From assembly GCF_025263565.1 (NCBI RefSeq), contig NZ_CP079865.1:3596001-3660000 (forward strand): a stretch of DNA of 64,000 nucleotides. Direction: 5' to 3'. Each line of letters begins with the position of its first letter. Position 1 is the first letter of the stretch. Under the pieces are notes generated by a model that was not told the DNA's origin, made no database searches, and saw nothing but the letters and a program-made list of their open reading frames with translations. Source of the stretch: Mycobacterium sp. SMC-8. Its GTDB lineage: Bacteria > Actinomycetota > Actinomycetes > Mycobacteriales > Mycobacteriaceae. This document shows positions 44,536 to 52,988 of this stretch, one piece after another. Position numbers and translations under genes: made by a program.

Positions 44536-45314
44536 GCGTGGCACCAGTGGTGCGCGGTGCGCGCGCCGAGATGGTCCGGACGGGCGGCCGGAGTCGGCTG
44601 TGGACGGTCCTGATCCCTGCCGCGGTGGTGCTGCCGGCGGTGATCACGTTCGCGATCGCGATCGCCGCCGAGACCTTCGCGCGCATACCGGGGCAGATCT
44701 CGGTCCTGCAGGTGCCGACCTCCAACGCGGCCTATTGGGTGATCACCGTCACCACCGCGGTGGTGGCAGTGGCCGCCTCCGACGGGCAGGCCTGCGAGAG
44801 TCGTTACCACACTGGGGAATACGTTCGCCTGGCGGCTCACCGCCAGTGGCCGGTACTGGCAGGCCGGTGGTGGTTCTACGGCACGCTCGGCGCTGCGGCC
44901 GCCGCCCTCACGCTTCTCGCGGTGCTCCTGTTACTGCCGGTGGCCTCGCCGCACGTCTACGGATCGGTGTCGGCGACCGATCCGGTGGCACAGCGGCTGC
45001 TGTGGACCGTGCCGCTGCTGAGTTTCTTCGCCGCCGGCGCCGGTATCGGCGTCGGCGCGCTGACCCGGTCGCCGCTCGGCTCCGCGGCGGTGATCCTGTT
45101 GTGGGTGTACGCGGTTGAATCCGCCGCGGGATATCTCCCCAGTGGCGCGTTCCTGCAGCGGTTCATGCCGGTTCTCAACGGCGTCTACGCCACCGGCCAG
45201 GACGCGGTGCTCATTCCTCCGTGGAGCCAGAACGCCGCTCTGCTCTACGTGTGTTCACTGTCCACGGCGATCTTCCTGGTCGCCGCTGTCGAAAGGACTG
45301 TCCGCCATGGCTGA
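44532..45314 (+). CDS. ABC transporter permease
   Basis: 260 aa from ATG 44532 (ATGA overlap with the ATPase). Six hydrophobic segments are visible, among them LWTVLIPAAVVLPAVITFAI, GTLGAAAAALTLLAVLLLLP and LLSFFAAGAGIGVGALTRS. It is the ABC-2-like membrane partner of the ATPase. The substrate is unknown; the possible iron box suggests a link to metal or redox stress. Confidence 0.8.
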   Translation: MSVAPVVRGARAEMVRTGGRSRLWTVLIPAAVVLPAVITFAIAIAAETFARIPGQISVLQVPTSNAAYWVITVTTAVVAVAASDGQACESRYHTGEYVRLAAHRQWPVLAGRWWFYGTLGAAAAALTLLAVLLLLPVASPHVYGSVSATDPVAQRLLWTVPLLSFFAAGAGIGVGALTRSPLGSAAVILLWVYAVESAAGYLPSGAFLQRFMPVLNGVYATGQDAVLIPPWSQNAALLYVCSLSTAIFLVAAVERTVRHG

Positions 45315-46107
45315 TTCACCTCTCCCGCTCGCCGAGCGGGGTGACGCCGACCTTCCCGGCCACTGGCTGCTGGCCCGACTGGGCAAGAGAGTGTTGCGCC
45401 CGGGCGGGCTGGAGCTGACGACGCGTCTGCTTTCGGCCGCGCGTATCGAGGGCGCAGACGTCGTCGAGCTCGGGCCTGGACTCGGCCGCACGGCGACCGA
45501 CATCGTCGCCCGGAAACCGCACTCCTACGTCGGCGTCGACGACACCGCCGCGGCGACCGAACAGGTGCGCTCCATCGTCGCCCCGGTCGGTGGCACGGTG
45601 GTCGTCGCCGACGCGGTGTCGACCGGGTTGCCCAAGGCCAGCGCTGACGTGGTGGTCGGCGAGGCCATGCTCACCATGCAGGGCGACAAGGCGAAGCGTG
45701 CCATCATCGGCGAAGCGTTCCGTGTGCTGCGGCCGGGCGGCCGTTACGCGATCCACGAGTTGGGGCTGACCCCCGACGGCCTGTCCCAGGACATCAAGGA
45801 CGACATCCGCCGCGACATGTCGCGGGCCATCAAGGTCAATGCCCGCCCGCTGACCACTGCCGAGTGGACCACGTTGCTCACCGACGCGGGCTTCGAGATC
45901 TCGCGCGTCGACCACGCGCCGATGGCGCTGCTCAACCCGGCACGCGTGCTCGCCGACGAAGGACCCCTCGGTGCGCTGCGCATCGTGGGCAACTTGATCC
46001 GGCGTCCTGCGGCACGTCGGAGGGTCATCGGCATGCGCAAGACCTTCCAGCGGTACCGGCACTCGCTGACCGCCGTTGCGGTCGTCGGCGTCGTACCTGG
46101 GCAATGA
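45307..46107 (+). CDS. SAM-dependent class I methyltransferase
   Basis: 266 aa from ATG 45307, overlapping the permease end by 8 nt; the longer frame from 45115 is antisense to nothing useful and lies within the permease. SAM motif I is VVELGPGLGRT, motif II YVGVDD, with GEAMLTMQGDKAKRAIIGEAFRVLRPGGRYAIHELG typical of UbiE/Coq5-like enzymes. It belongs to the same operon; its substrate may be a lipid, quinone or siderophore-like molecule. Confidence 0.85.
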   Translation: MADSPLPLAERGDADLPGHWLLARLGKRVLRPGGLELTTRLLSAARIEGADVVELGPGLGRTATDIVARKPHSYVGVDDTAAATEQVRSIVAPVGGTVVVADAVSTGLPKASADVVVGEAMLTMQGDKAKRAIIGEAFRVLRPGGRYAIHELGLTPDGLSQDIKDDIRRDMSRAIKVNARPLTTAEWTTLLTDAGFEISRVDHAPMALLNPARVLADEGPLGALRIVGNLIRRPAARRRVIGMRKTFQRYRHSLTAVAVVGVVPGQ

Positions 46108-46119
46108 CACACTTGACTC

Positions 46120-46818
46120 ATGGCAGTGGTGAGCAGCGCCGCCGGCGAGACGCGGGACCGCGCAGCGGGCCGCCAGCGCCACAGGGTGCTGGGTCTGTTA
46201 CGGGAAGCCGACGGTCCGGTCGATGCCCAGGGTGTCGCCGATCTGCTGCAGATCCACATCACCACAGCGCGGTTCCACCTGTCGACACTGGAAGCCCAGG
46301 GGTTCGTGCGGCGCGCGGGCAGTCGCAAATCGGGAGCCGGGCGGCCCAAGCTGACCTACGAGCCGGCGCCACGACTCGACTACGCCGACATCGTGTCGCT
46401 GTTCGCGACGCATCTCGGTGGCACCGCCGAGGAGCGGGAAACGCGAGCACGCCGCATCGGGGCAGACCTGGCGCACCGCGTGCGGCTGGCCAGGGCCCGC
46501 GACGAGACCTCGGTCGGAGACCTCGTCGTGGCGACGCTGACCGAGTTGGGTTTCCAGGTGCGTTCGGTGATGTCGTCCTTCGGTGAGGTGACGGTGCAAC
46601 TGTGCACCTGCCCCCTCGCTGAGGTCGCCAAGACCGCACCCGAGGTGGTTCGCGGTATCCAGCAGGGATTGATCCAAGAGGTGATCGACCTCAACGCCGA
46701 CGCGGTCGGCGGCCGCTACGGTGTGGCGGTGACACCGGATCCCCATGGGGGTTCGTGCGAAGTCGGATTGGTGCTCCGCCCTACACGTGTGGTGGCGGAC
46801 GACAGTGAAGGAGTGTGA
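46120..46818 (+). CDS. SufR-like helix-turn-helix regulator with conserved cysteines
   Basis: 232 aa. N-terminal winged helix (RHRVLGLLREADGPVDAQGVADLLQIHITTARFHLSTLEAQGFVRR), a wing region GSRKSGAGRPKLTYEP, then an effector domain with VQLCTCPLAEVAKTAPEVV and a further cysteine in GGSCEVGLVL. Cysteines at such positions hold an iron-sulfur cluster in SufR. It lies 12 bp after the methyltransferase and 3 bp before a cupin gene. It is probably a redox- or iron-sensing repressor of this operon. Confidence 0.75.
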   Translation: MAVVSSAAGETRDRAAGRQRHRVLGLLREADGPVDAQGVADLLQIHITTARFHLSTLEAQGFVRRAGSRKSGAGRPKLTYEPAPRLDYADIVSLFATHLGGTAEERETRARRIGADLAHRVRLARARDETSVGDLVVATLTELGFQVRSVMSSFGEVTVQLCTCPLAEVAKTAPEVVRGIQQGLIQEVIDLNADAVGGRYGVAVTPDPHGGSCEVGLVLRPTRVVADDSEGV

Positions 46819-46821
46819 GTC

Positions 46822-47154
46822 ATGGACGTGGTGTCCCTGAAAGAGACCGCAGCCGAACAGCTCGAGGCTGCTCGCAATGCGCGCGCGGGCCGGGCCGCGC
46901 ACACCGTGTACGGCGGGCACGAACACAAGTTGCGCCAGACCGCGATCGCGCTGCTGGCCGATCAGCGCCTCGACGATCACGAAAGCCCGGGTGAGGCAAC
47001 ACTTCTGGTGCTACACGGCCGGGTTCGCCTCAATACGTCGAGCGCATCGGCCGAACTCGGCGAGGGTGAGTACCTGATCATCCCCTCGGAACGGCACAAC
47101 CTTGCCGCGCTGGAGGATTCCGTGATCCTCCTGACCGTCGTCACCGGGATCTGA
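46822..47154 (+). CDS. Cupin-domain protein
   Basis: 110 aa. A single cupin barrel: LADQRLDDHESPGEATLLVLHGRVRL and GEYLIIPSERHNLAALEDSVILLTV, with the usual metal-binding His/Glu positions only partly kept. It is transcribed with the upstream regulator. It may bind a metal or a small ligand. Confidence 0.78.
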   Translation: MDVVSLKETAAEQLEAARNARAGRAAHTVYGGHEHKLRQTAIALLADQRLDDHESPGEATLLVLHGRVRLNTSSASAELGEGEYLIIPSERHNLAALEDSVILLTVVTGI

Positions 47155-47157
47155 CCC

Positions 47158-47574
47158 TCAGATCGACAAGGTGCCGTCGTCGTTGATGGTCCACTCCGGG
47201 TTCAGTGCGACCTCCCAGACGTGGCCGTCCGGATCGGCGAAGTAACCCGAGTAACCGCCCCAGAACACCCGTTCGGCGGCCTTGAGGATTGTCGCCCCCG
47301 CGGCGTGCGCCTGGGCGAGCACCGCGTCGACATCGGCTTCGGTGCGCTGATTGATCGCGATGGTGATACCGCTGAACCGGCCGTCGACAGGATGGTGCGC
47401 ATCCGCGGCGAGGTCGGCCCGTCCGAACAACGCGAACGCGAGGCCGGGCAGCTGATAGAACACGACGCCGTCCGGAGCGGCCTTCGGCACCCAGCCCAGA
47501 CCCTGTTCGTAGAACCGACGCGCACGGACGAGGTCGTCGACGCCGAGGGTGATCAGGCTGATGCGTTGCTCCAT
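47158..47574 (-). CDS. VOC family (glyoxalase / bleomycin-resistance) protein
   Basis: 138 aa. Two beta-alpha-beta-beta-beta modules: ISLITLGVDDLVRARRFYEQGLGW at the N-terminus and WGGYSGYFADPDGHVWEVALNP at the C-terminus, the latter holding a metal-ligand glutamate. It converges with the cupin gene, 3 bp between stops. Substrate unknown. Confidence 0.85.
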   Translation of the reverse strand: MEQRISLITLGVDDLVRARRFYEQGLGWVPKAAPDGVVFYQLPGLAFALFGRADLAADAHHPVDGRFSGITIAINQRTEADVDAVLAQAHAAGATILKAAERVFWGGYSGYFADPDGHVWEVALNPEWTINDDGTLSI

Positions 47575-47608
47575 GAACGCACGGTAGCCCGCGGCGGCGA
47601 CATCTCAC

Positions 47609-48172
47609 TCAGCCCAACAGCGTCGACCAGAACTCGACGGTCACTGCTGCCTGCCTCGCGTCCGGCTCGACCGTCCCGAACTCGGCGGAGACGTAGTCGG
47701 CAAGGTTCGCGCCGCGGATGACGACATCGGTGCGCACCACCGACAGCACCGGATGCCCGGACAATCCATGGCCGGCCGGCAGGTAGTGGTGAGAACAGAT
47801 CGGCACCAGCATCGGCGCACGCTCCAGGTGGTAGCGCGCGGTGCGCAGCGCGTGCTTCGTCTGCGCCGGCCGCCGACCCCAGCCGTCATACCAGAACCGA
47901 TCCCACTCGACGGCGAACAGCACGCCCACGATGGGCAGTTGCAGCCGTCTGGTCAGACTTCTGCGGCCTTCGGCGCGCCAGTTCGGCCACGACCCGCCCG
48001 TGGGCAGTCCTGCCGCCAGGAACGCGCGGTGATCGTCGGCGAACTCGACACCCACCTCGTGCTCGACACGGTCCAATTCGTCGTCGGACATGCCACGCTC
48101 GATCGTCACGGTGCCTGCTGCGTCGAGGCGCCGAGCAGCCTCGGCTCCGAGGGTCACCGCGGCTTCGTACAC
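47609..48172 (-). CDS. SMI1/KNR4-like (SUKH) family protein
   Basis: 187 aa from GTG 48172; the frame reaches 48244, but there it overlaps the upstream reductase gene. The pattern MSDDELDRVEHEVGVEFADDHRAFLAAGLPTGGSWPNWR is that of SMI1/KNR4-type proteins, which are often immunity or housekeeping binding proteins. No toxin gene is adjacent. It is 13 bp after the reductase and probably cotranscribed with it. Confidence 0.6.
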   Translation of the reverse strand: MYEAAVTLGAEAARRLDAAGTVTIERGMSDDELDRVEHEVGVEFADDHRAFLAAGLPTGGSWPNWRAEGRRSLTRRLQLPIVGVLFAVEWDRFWYDGWGRRPAQTKHALRTARYHLERAPMLVPICSHHYLPAGHGLSGHPVLSVVRTDVVIRGANLADYVSAEFGTVEPDARQAAVTVEFWSTLLG

Positions 48173-48185
48173 AGGACGTGCCGAT

Positions 48186-49367
48186 TCAGAAGCTGTGCTG
48201 CGGACCCTGGGCCTTCTTGTACAGCGCCTTGAGCATTCGGTCACGGAACGCCGCGTTGTCGATGAGCTTCACGCCGGCGTTGGCCAGCTTGGGCTGTCCG
48301 ATCAACTTGTGCATGTAGCGGCCGCGCCGATACTCCCTGCCCCACGCAGCCTCCATGCGCTGCGCGTAGTTGGTGAAGTCGTCGGGACCGCCGTTGGTCA
48401 GCGCCGCCACCGCGCATTCGCCTGCGGCCAAACCGGATTCGAGCGCCTTGGAGATGCCCGCGCCGGAGGCCGGCTTGCCCGCCCCCAACGAGTCACCGGT
48501 GAACAGCACGCCGGGACGCCACGGCGGCCACGCGGTGAAGCCCATCGGCAACCGCCACGCGCGCACGCTTTTGTTCTTCTTGAGCTCCTCGATCGGCGGC
48601 AGATCCCACTCGCGCGGCAGCGTGCGCAGGAAGTCGCCGAGGAACTGCGTGGCATTGATCGACTGCCAGTTCTTGTAGCTGTTGACGTAGCCCAGCCCGA
48701 TGTTGAAGAGTCCATTGCCCATCGGGAACACCCAGCCGTATCCGGGCAACTGGTCGCCCTGGAACATCAGCTTCAGGTAGATGTCCAGCGAATCGGAGTC
48801 CGGGCGGTTGGCCGGCATCTCTGAGCGGATCGCGATCGCGGAGTAGCCGTTGTACTCGGAGTCGATCTTCAACGCCCGCTTGATGGGGGAGTAGGCGCCG
48901 TCGGCGGCGATCACCGCGTCGCCGTACACCTTCTCGCCGCTCTTGAGCACCACACCGATCACCCGTCCGGTGGCGTCGAACTCCGGCCCGGCGACCTCGG
49001 CGCCCTGCCGGATCTCGGCCCCGGCCGACTCCGCGTGCTTGAGCAGCACGGTGTCGAGGTGTTCCCGGCTCACGGTGTGACCGTGGTCGGGCATGCCGGG
49101 ACGTTTGGGGAACGACAGCTCCCAGCGGCTCGGGCTGAACACCGTGACCCGGTTCACCCGGTGATAGGTGGCGACCTCGTCGGCCAGGCCCATCTTCTGC
49201 AGGTAGCTGACCGCACGGGCGGTCAGACCGTCACCGCAGGGCTTGGAGCGGGGAAACTGTGCCTTGTCCAGTACCACTACCTTGGCACCGGTCTGCGCTG
49301 CCTGCCACGCGGCGGCTGACCCGGAGGGTCCTCCACCTGCGATGACCACGTCGTATCGCTGCGTCAT
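48186..49367 (-). CDS. Geranylgeranyl reductase family FAD-dependent oxidoreductase
   Basis: 393 aa from ATG 49367; the frame extends to 49460. FAD motif VVIAGGGPSGSAAAWQAA (residues ~5-22), the CGDG signature FPRSKPCGDGLTARAVSYL, VIAADGAYSPIKRAL and VLFTGDSLGAGKPASGAGISKALESG. This family reduces isoprenoid double bonds, for example in menaquinone (MenJ), or chains of lipids. Which isoprenoid is used cannot be seen. Confidence 0.88.
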   Translation of the reverse strand: MTQRYDVVIAGGGPSGSAAAWQAAQTGAKVVVLDKAQFPRSKPCGDGLTARAVSYLQKMGLADEVATYHRVNRVTVFSPSRWELSFPKRPGMPDHGHTVSREHLDTVLLKHAESAGAEIRQGAEVAGPEFDATGRVIGVVLKSGEKVYGDAVIAADGAYSPIKRALKIDSEYNGYSAIAIRSEMPANRPDSDSLDIYLKLMFQGDQLPGYGWVFPMGNGLFNIGLGYVNSYKNWQSINATQFLGDFLRTLPREWDLPPIEELKKNKSVRAWRLPMGFTAWPPWRPGVLFTGDSLGAGKPASGAGISKALESGLAAGECAVAALTNGGPDDFTNYAQRMEAAWGREYRRGRYMHKLIGQPKLANAGVKLIDNAAFRDRMLKALYKKAQGPQHSF

Positions 49368-49518
49368 GAATCTCTCTCGTCGAGCGGCTGTCGCTGGAGA
49401 TAGTACCCAAACTCCCTGTATGTGCGCGGCGGGCGAATTCGCCTGGCCACACCGGGTCATGACGGTGAGCCGAGTGTGACGTCACGCGGTCTTAGCAGGT
49501 CAGCAACGCTGGGGCGGG

Positions 49519-49524
49519 TACAGT
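49519..49524 (+). promoter_or_regulatory. -10 element for a leaderless TetR transcript
   Basis: TACAGT ends 6 bp before the GTG at 49531, the distance at which transcription begins at the start codon itself, which is common in mycobacteria. Confidence 0.5.
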
Positions 49525-49530
49525 GATCGC

Positions 49531-50271
49531 GTGCGACGAGGGTCGAGGACGCGTTCCTCCGAAGAGCCGGGTGCCAAGGTGGACGCCCGCAGCGAACGCT
49601 GGCGTGAGCACCGCAAGAAGGTGCGTTCGGAGATCGTCGACGCCGCGTTCCGGGCCATCGACCGGCTGGGACCCGAGGTCTCGCTGCGCGAGATCGCCGA
49701 AGAGGCCGGCACCGCCAAACCCAAGATCTACCGCCACTTCACCGACAAGTCCGACCTGTTCCAGGCGATCGGTCAGCGCATGCGGGACATGCTGTGGGCG
49801 GCGATCTTCCCGTCGATCAACCTCTCCACCGATGCCGCGCGCACCGTGGTGTACCGGGCCATCGAGCAATACGTCCGACTGGTCGACGAGCACCCCAACG
49901 TCATCCGTTTCCTGATGCAGGGCCGCTTCGCCGAGCAGAGCGAGTCGGCGATGCGCGCACTCAACGAGGGCCGCGACATCACATTGGCGATGGCCGACAT
50001 GTTCAACAACGAGCTCAGCGACATGGAGCTCGACTACGCGGCCTTCGAACTCGCCGGGTTCGCGACCTTCGGGGCGGCGGCTTCGGCCACCGACTGGTGG
50101 TTGGGCCCCGAGCGCGACAGTCCGCGGCGGCTGCCGTCGGAGAAGTTCGTCGACTACCTGACCACCATCATGGTCGGCTCCATCAACGGCACCTGCGAGG
50201 TGCTGGGCATCAAGATCGACCCTGACGTGCCGCTGCACGAGGGCGTCAAACGCCGCGAAGAGGTCGCCTGA
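49531..50271 (+). CDS. TetR/AcrR family regulator (Rv3050c-like)
   Basis: 246 aa from GTG 49531, supported by the leaderless promoter. The HTH is SLREIAEEAGTAKPKIYRHFTDKSDLFQAI; the ligand domain has FLMQGRFAEQSESAMRAL. In M. tuberculosis the homologue lies beside the Baeyer-Villiger monooxygenase and nrdF genes; here that neighbour is 7 kb away because of insertions. Confidence 0.87.
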   Translation: MRRGSRTRSSEEPGAKVDARSERWREHRKKVRSEIVDAAFRAIDRLGPEVSLREIAEEAGTAKPKIYRHFTDKSDLFQAIGQRMRDMLWAAIFPSINLSTDAARTVVYRAIEQYVRLVDEHPNVIRFLMQGRFAEQSESAMRALNEGRDITLAMADMFNNELSDMELDYAAFELAGFATFGAAASATDWWLGPERDSPRRLPSEKFVDYLTTIMVGSINGTCEVLGIKIDPDVPLHEGVKRREEVA

Positions 50272-50278
50272 CCCTCTT

Positions 50279-50341
50279 CGCCGAGATCGCGTTCCACGTG
50301 CACTTTTCGCGCGAACCGCCGCGCGGAATGCAGTTTCGGCG
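50279..50341. repeat. 63-bp inverted repeat, copy 4 (most diverged)
   Basis: It begins 7 bp after the TetR stop. Outer arms CGCCGAGATCGCGTTCC and GGAATGCAGTTTCGGCG pair with a few mismatches, but the length is again exactly 63 bp. Confidence 0.75.
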
Positions 50342-50404
50342 GGTCCGGAAATTGAGGCAGATGCCTCATGTGGCGCGACGGGCGCGCGCCGACGATCTAC
50401 AGGC

Positions 50405-51151
50405 ATGAACACCTACCTCACCCCCCGGGCCGCCGCCGCGGCCGTTACCGCACATCCCGTCCTTCCCGCCGGAGACGACGAACGCTTCGTCGGGTTCGGC
50501 ATCATGGGGCTGCCCTTCTCGAACGGCCACTACCTGGCGTTGCGACAGTTCCCCGCAACGACTTTCGCACCCGCCTACGTCTCCGTCTGGCACCGAGACC
50601 CGGCATGCACGTGGACCTTCTACGCCACCACACCCGGCCAGCAGAGTTGCGCGCGGTACTTCAGCTCGGCAACCCCCAACGATCCCGTGCAGTGCGACAT
50701 CGGCCTGACCTGGGAGTCGCCGTGGTCGGTGCGCATCGAGATCCCCGGACTGCTCCGATGGACGGTCGAGATGCGCAACACCTGGGCCACCCGGCTGATG
50801 ACGTCCATCGGCGGGCGGCTGCCGGAGTCGGCGTGGACCAATCCGTCGACGCTGTCGCTGATCAGCCGGATCGCCGGCCCCACCCTCGGGGTGGGCGACA
50901 TCCGGCTCACCGGCACCGCCGCCAACGGCCAGCGCTACATGGTCGCCCCGAGAACGGTGTGGGCTGTCAGCGCGTCTGAGGCGATGCTGCGCGGTCAGGA
51001 CCTCGGTCCGATCGGCCCGTTGTTGCGCCAGGCCCGGCTCGGGGACTTCCGGCTTCCGCAGCGCGGCATCGGCGTGATCGGGTCCGGCCACTTCGAGAAC
51101 TTCGACGCCGATCGGCATCGGGCCGCCGAGCGCACCGTGGCGTTCGGCTGA
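50405..51151 (+). CDS. Hypothetical protein (conserved-looking)
   Basis: 248 aa. It has no signal peptide or membrane span. Tryptophan- and aromatic-rich strands (SVWHRDPACTWTFYATTPGQQSCARYF, LTWESPWSVRIEIPGLLRWTVEM) suggest a beta-sheet, ligand-binding fold. Codon use matches its neighbours. I do not recognise the family. It lies 11 bp before the split HD/LuxR gene and may be in one operon with it. Confidence 0.7.
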   Translation: MNTYLTPRAAAAAVTAHPVLPAGDDERFVGFGIMGLPFSNGHYLALRQFPATTFAPAYVSVWHRDPACTWTFYATTPGQQSCARYFSSATPNDPVQCDIGLTWESPWSVRIEIPGLLRWTVEMRNTWATRLMTSIGGRLPESAWTNPSTLSLISRIAGPTLGVGDIRLTGTAANGQRYMVAPRTVWAVSASEAMLRGQDLGPIGPLLRQARLGDFRLPQRGIGVIGSGHFENFDADRHRAAERTVAFG

Positions 51152-51162
51152 CCAGTGCGAGC

Positions 51163-51556
51163 GTGAACAGGCAGAATCAGCGGATGGCGCCGCCGGCCGA
51201 GCATCCGGCCCGATCGCCCAGCAGAGCCGAACTGCTGGCGGCGCTGTCCATTGCCATCGACCTCGGGCTCGGGCAGCCGGCCGAGCACATGCTGCGGTCG
51301 GCGGTCATCGCCACCCGGATCGCCGACCGGCTGGGATTGGACCGCGCCGAGCGCGACTGCTGCTACTACATCGCGTTGCTCATGTGGATCGGATGTCACG
51401 CCGATTCGCACGAGTACGCACGCTGGTTCGGTGACGACATCGCCGTGCGGCATGACTCCTACCTCGTCGACTGGTCGGGTCTGCCGTACCTGCGGTTCCT
51501 ACTCGCCAACACCGGCCGGGGACAGCCGCTGCTGCACCGATTGAGCGTCATGGCAA
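51163..51556 (+). pseudogene. HD-GYP/LuxR regulator, 5' part (split by IS256)
   Basis: It starts at GTG 51163 and reads AELLAALSIAIDLGLGQPAEHMLRSAVIATRIADRLGL, then the HD-type region CCYYIALLMWIGCHADSHEYARWFGDD, ending LSVMA at the insertion. The open frame then runs 17 residues into the insertion sequence. Joining to 56148 (after one target copy) restores a 528-aa frame. Confidence 0.88.
51549..51556. repeat. Target duplication CATGGCAA, left
   Basis: Matches 56140-56147 exactly; 8 bp is normal for IS256-family insertions. Confidence 0.92.
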
Positions 51557-51613
51557 GGTCAAGTCCATGGGCGTGGTGTACGACGCTGTCGTGTGATTCT
51601 TCGAGTTAATGGT

Positions 51614-51829
51614 TCAGGCGGTCAGTGCCGCGGGGGTGGCCTCCTGTTCGGTCGGGGTGTCGTTGACGGCGCGTGATTTGCTGAGGACGTCGAGGCCGAG
51701 GTAGCGCCGGGATTCAGCCCATTCGTCGTGTTGTTCGGCCAGCACGGCGCCGACGAGGCGGATCAGGGCGTTGCGGTCGGGGAAGATGCCCACGACGTCG
51801 GTGCGGCGGCGGATCTCTTTGTTGAGCCG
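51614..51829 (-). pseudogene. IS256-family transposase, C-terminal fragment
   Basis: Reads RLNKEIRRRTDVVGIFPDRNALIRLVGAVLAEQ to AALTA and stops. It is separated from its N-terminal part (54986-56005) by the Tn554-like element, so this copy is inactive. Confidence 0.88.
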
Positions 51830-51932
51830 ATCGGTTAACCGGCCCTCCCACGACACGACTGTGGATGCGGCGTGAGGTTCGAGGCCGCGGGTCATGTGTG
51901 GCGCATGCTGGCGGGGCCGAGAGGGGTAGGCG

Positions 51933-52988
51933 ATGACTGTTCGGGTGCGCACCAGCAGTGACGGCTATGTGATCGATGGCCCGTGGGAGGGGTGCGCAGC
52001 GGCAAACGCATTCCTGGTGCATCTGGCCGGACGCGGGTTCAGTGCGGCGACGGTGCGGGCGTATGCGTTCGATGTGCTCAATCTGGCTCGGTTCCTGCTG
52101 GACCGTGATCTCGCGGTGGCGGCGGTGACGCCGGTGGAGGTGTTCGAGTGGATCGACTGGCAGGATGTGCGCCGTGACCACCGGCGCAGCCCGGCGAGAA
52201 GGAATGGCGGGAGCGCGGCGGCATCGACGGTCAACCGGCGGGTCTCGGCGGTGCGGGCGTTCTTCGAGTACCTGGTGATGACCGGGACGCGCTCCGAGAA
52301 CCCGGTGCCCTCACCGCGGCGCGGGCAGGGGCTGAGACCGGTGGCGCGGGGACTGCTCGGGCATCTGGGCCCGGGTCGGCCTCGGGCCGGAGGCCGGCTG
52401 GTGCGGCAACCGCGGTTACTGCCCGAGTCTCTCGATGCCAATGCAGTCGAGCGGTTCGTGGCGTCGTTGCGAACCCACCGGGATCGGGCGATGGTGTGGG
52501 CGATGCTCTTTGGGGGCCTGCGCAGCGCCGAGGTGCGGTCCTTGCGGTTGGCCGACATCGACTTCGGTCGACGGCGGGTGCGGGTGCTTGGTAAAGGCTC
52601 GAAGGAGCGGGTGGTACCGGTCGATGCAGCATTCTTCACCGAACTGTCGGCCTATCTGCGCCTCGAACGCCCACCAGGGTTGACGACCGAGGAGTGTTTC
52701 GTGGTGCTGCGCGGACCCTCCGCGGGGGCCCCGGTCACCGAGGCCGGACTGCGGTCACTGTTTCGGCGGCACCGAGACCTGTCTGGTGCGACGAGGGTAC
52801 GTCCACACCGGCTGCGCCATACCTACGGCACCGAACTCGCCTCTGCTGGAATCGATCTGATGGCGCTGCGGGAGTTGATGGGCCACGTGTCCCCGGAAAC
52901 CACCGCCGGATATGTGCACCTGTCGGTCGAGCAACTCGCCGCCGAATACGGTGCGGCTCGCGCCAGCCTTGCCGGGACACGACGATGA
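51933..52988 (+). CDS. Tyrosine recombinase, TnpA-like
   Basis: 351 aa. N-terminal SAM-like core-binding domain (about 30-115), then the catalytic domain with Arg in FGGLRSAEVRSLRL, HRLRHTYGTELAS and the tyrosine in GHVSPETTAGYVHLS. It overlaps the next recombinase gene by 4 nt (ATGA), so both are made together. Size is close to Tn554 TnpA (about 361 aa). Confidence 0.88.
   Translation: MTVRVRTSSDGYVIDGPWEGCAAANAFLVHLAGRGFSAATVRAYAFDVLNLARFLLDRDLAVAAVTPVEVFEWIDWQDVRRDHRRSPARRNGGSAAASTVNRRVSAVRAFFEYLVMTGTRSENPVPSPRRGQGLRPVARGLLGHLGPGRPRAGGRLVRQPRLLPESLDANAVERFVASLRTHRDRAMVWAMLFGGLRSAEVRSLRLADIDFGRRRVRVLGKGSKERVVPVDAAFFTELSAYLRLERPPGLTTEECFVVLRGPSAGAPVTEAGLRSLFRRHRDLSGATRVRPHRLRHTYGTELASAGIDLMALRELMGHVSPETTAGYVHLSVEQLAAEYGAARASLAGTRR

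Noticed and set aside
48172..48244. Upstream extension of the SMI1/KNR4-like gene
   Set aside because: It overlaps the reductase coding end and adds only an Arg-rich tail; GTG 48172 fits the gap better.
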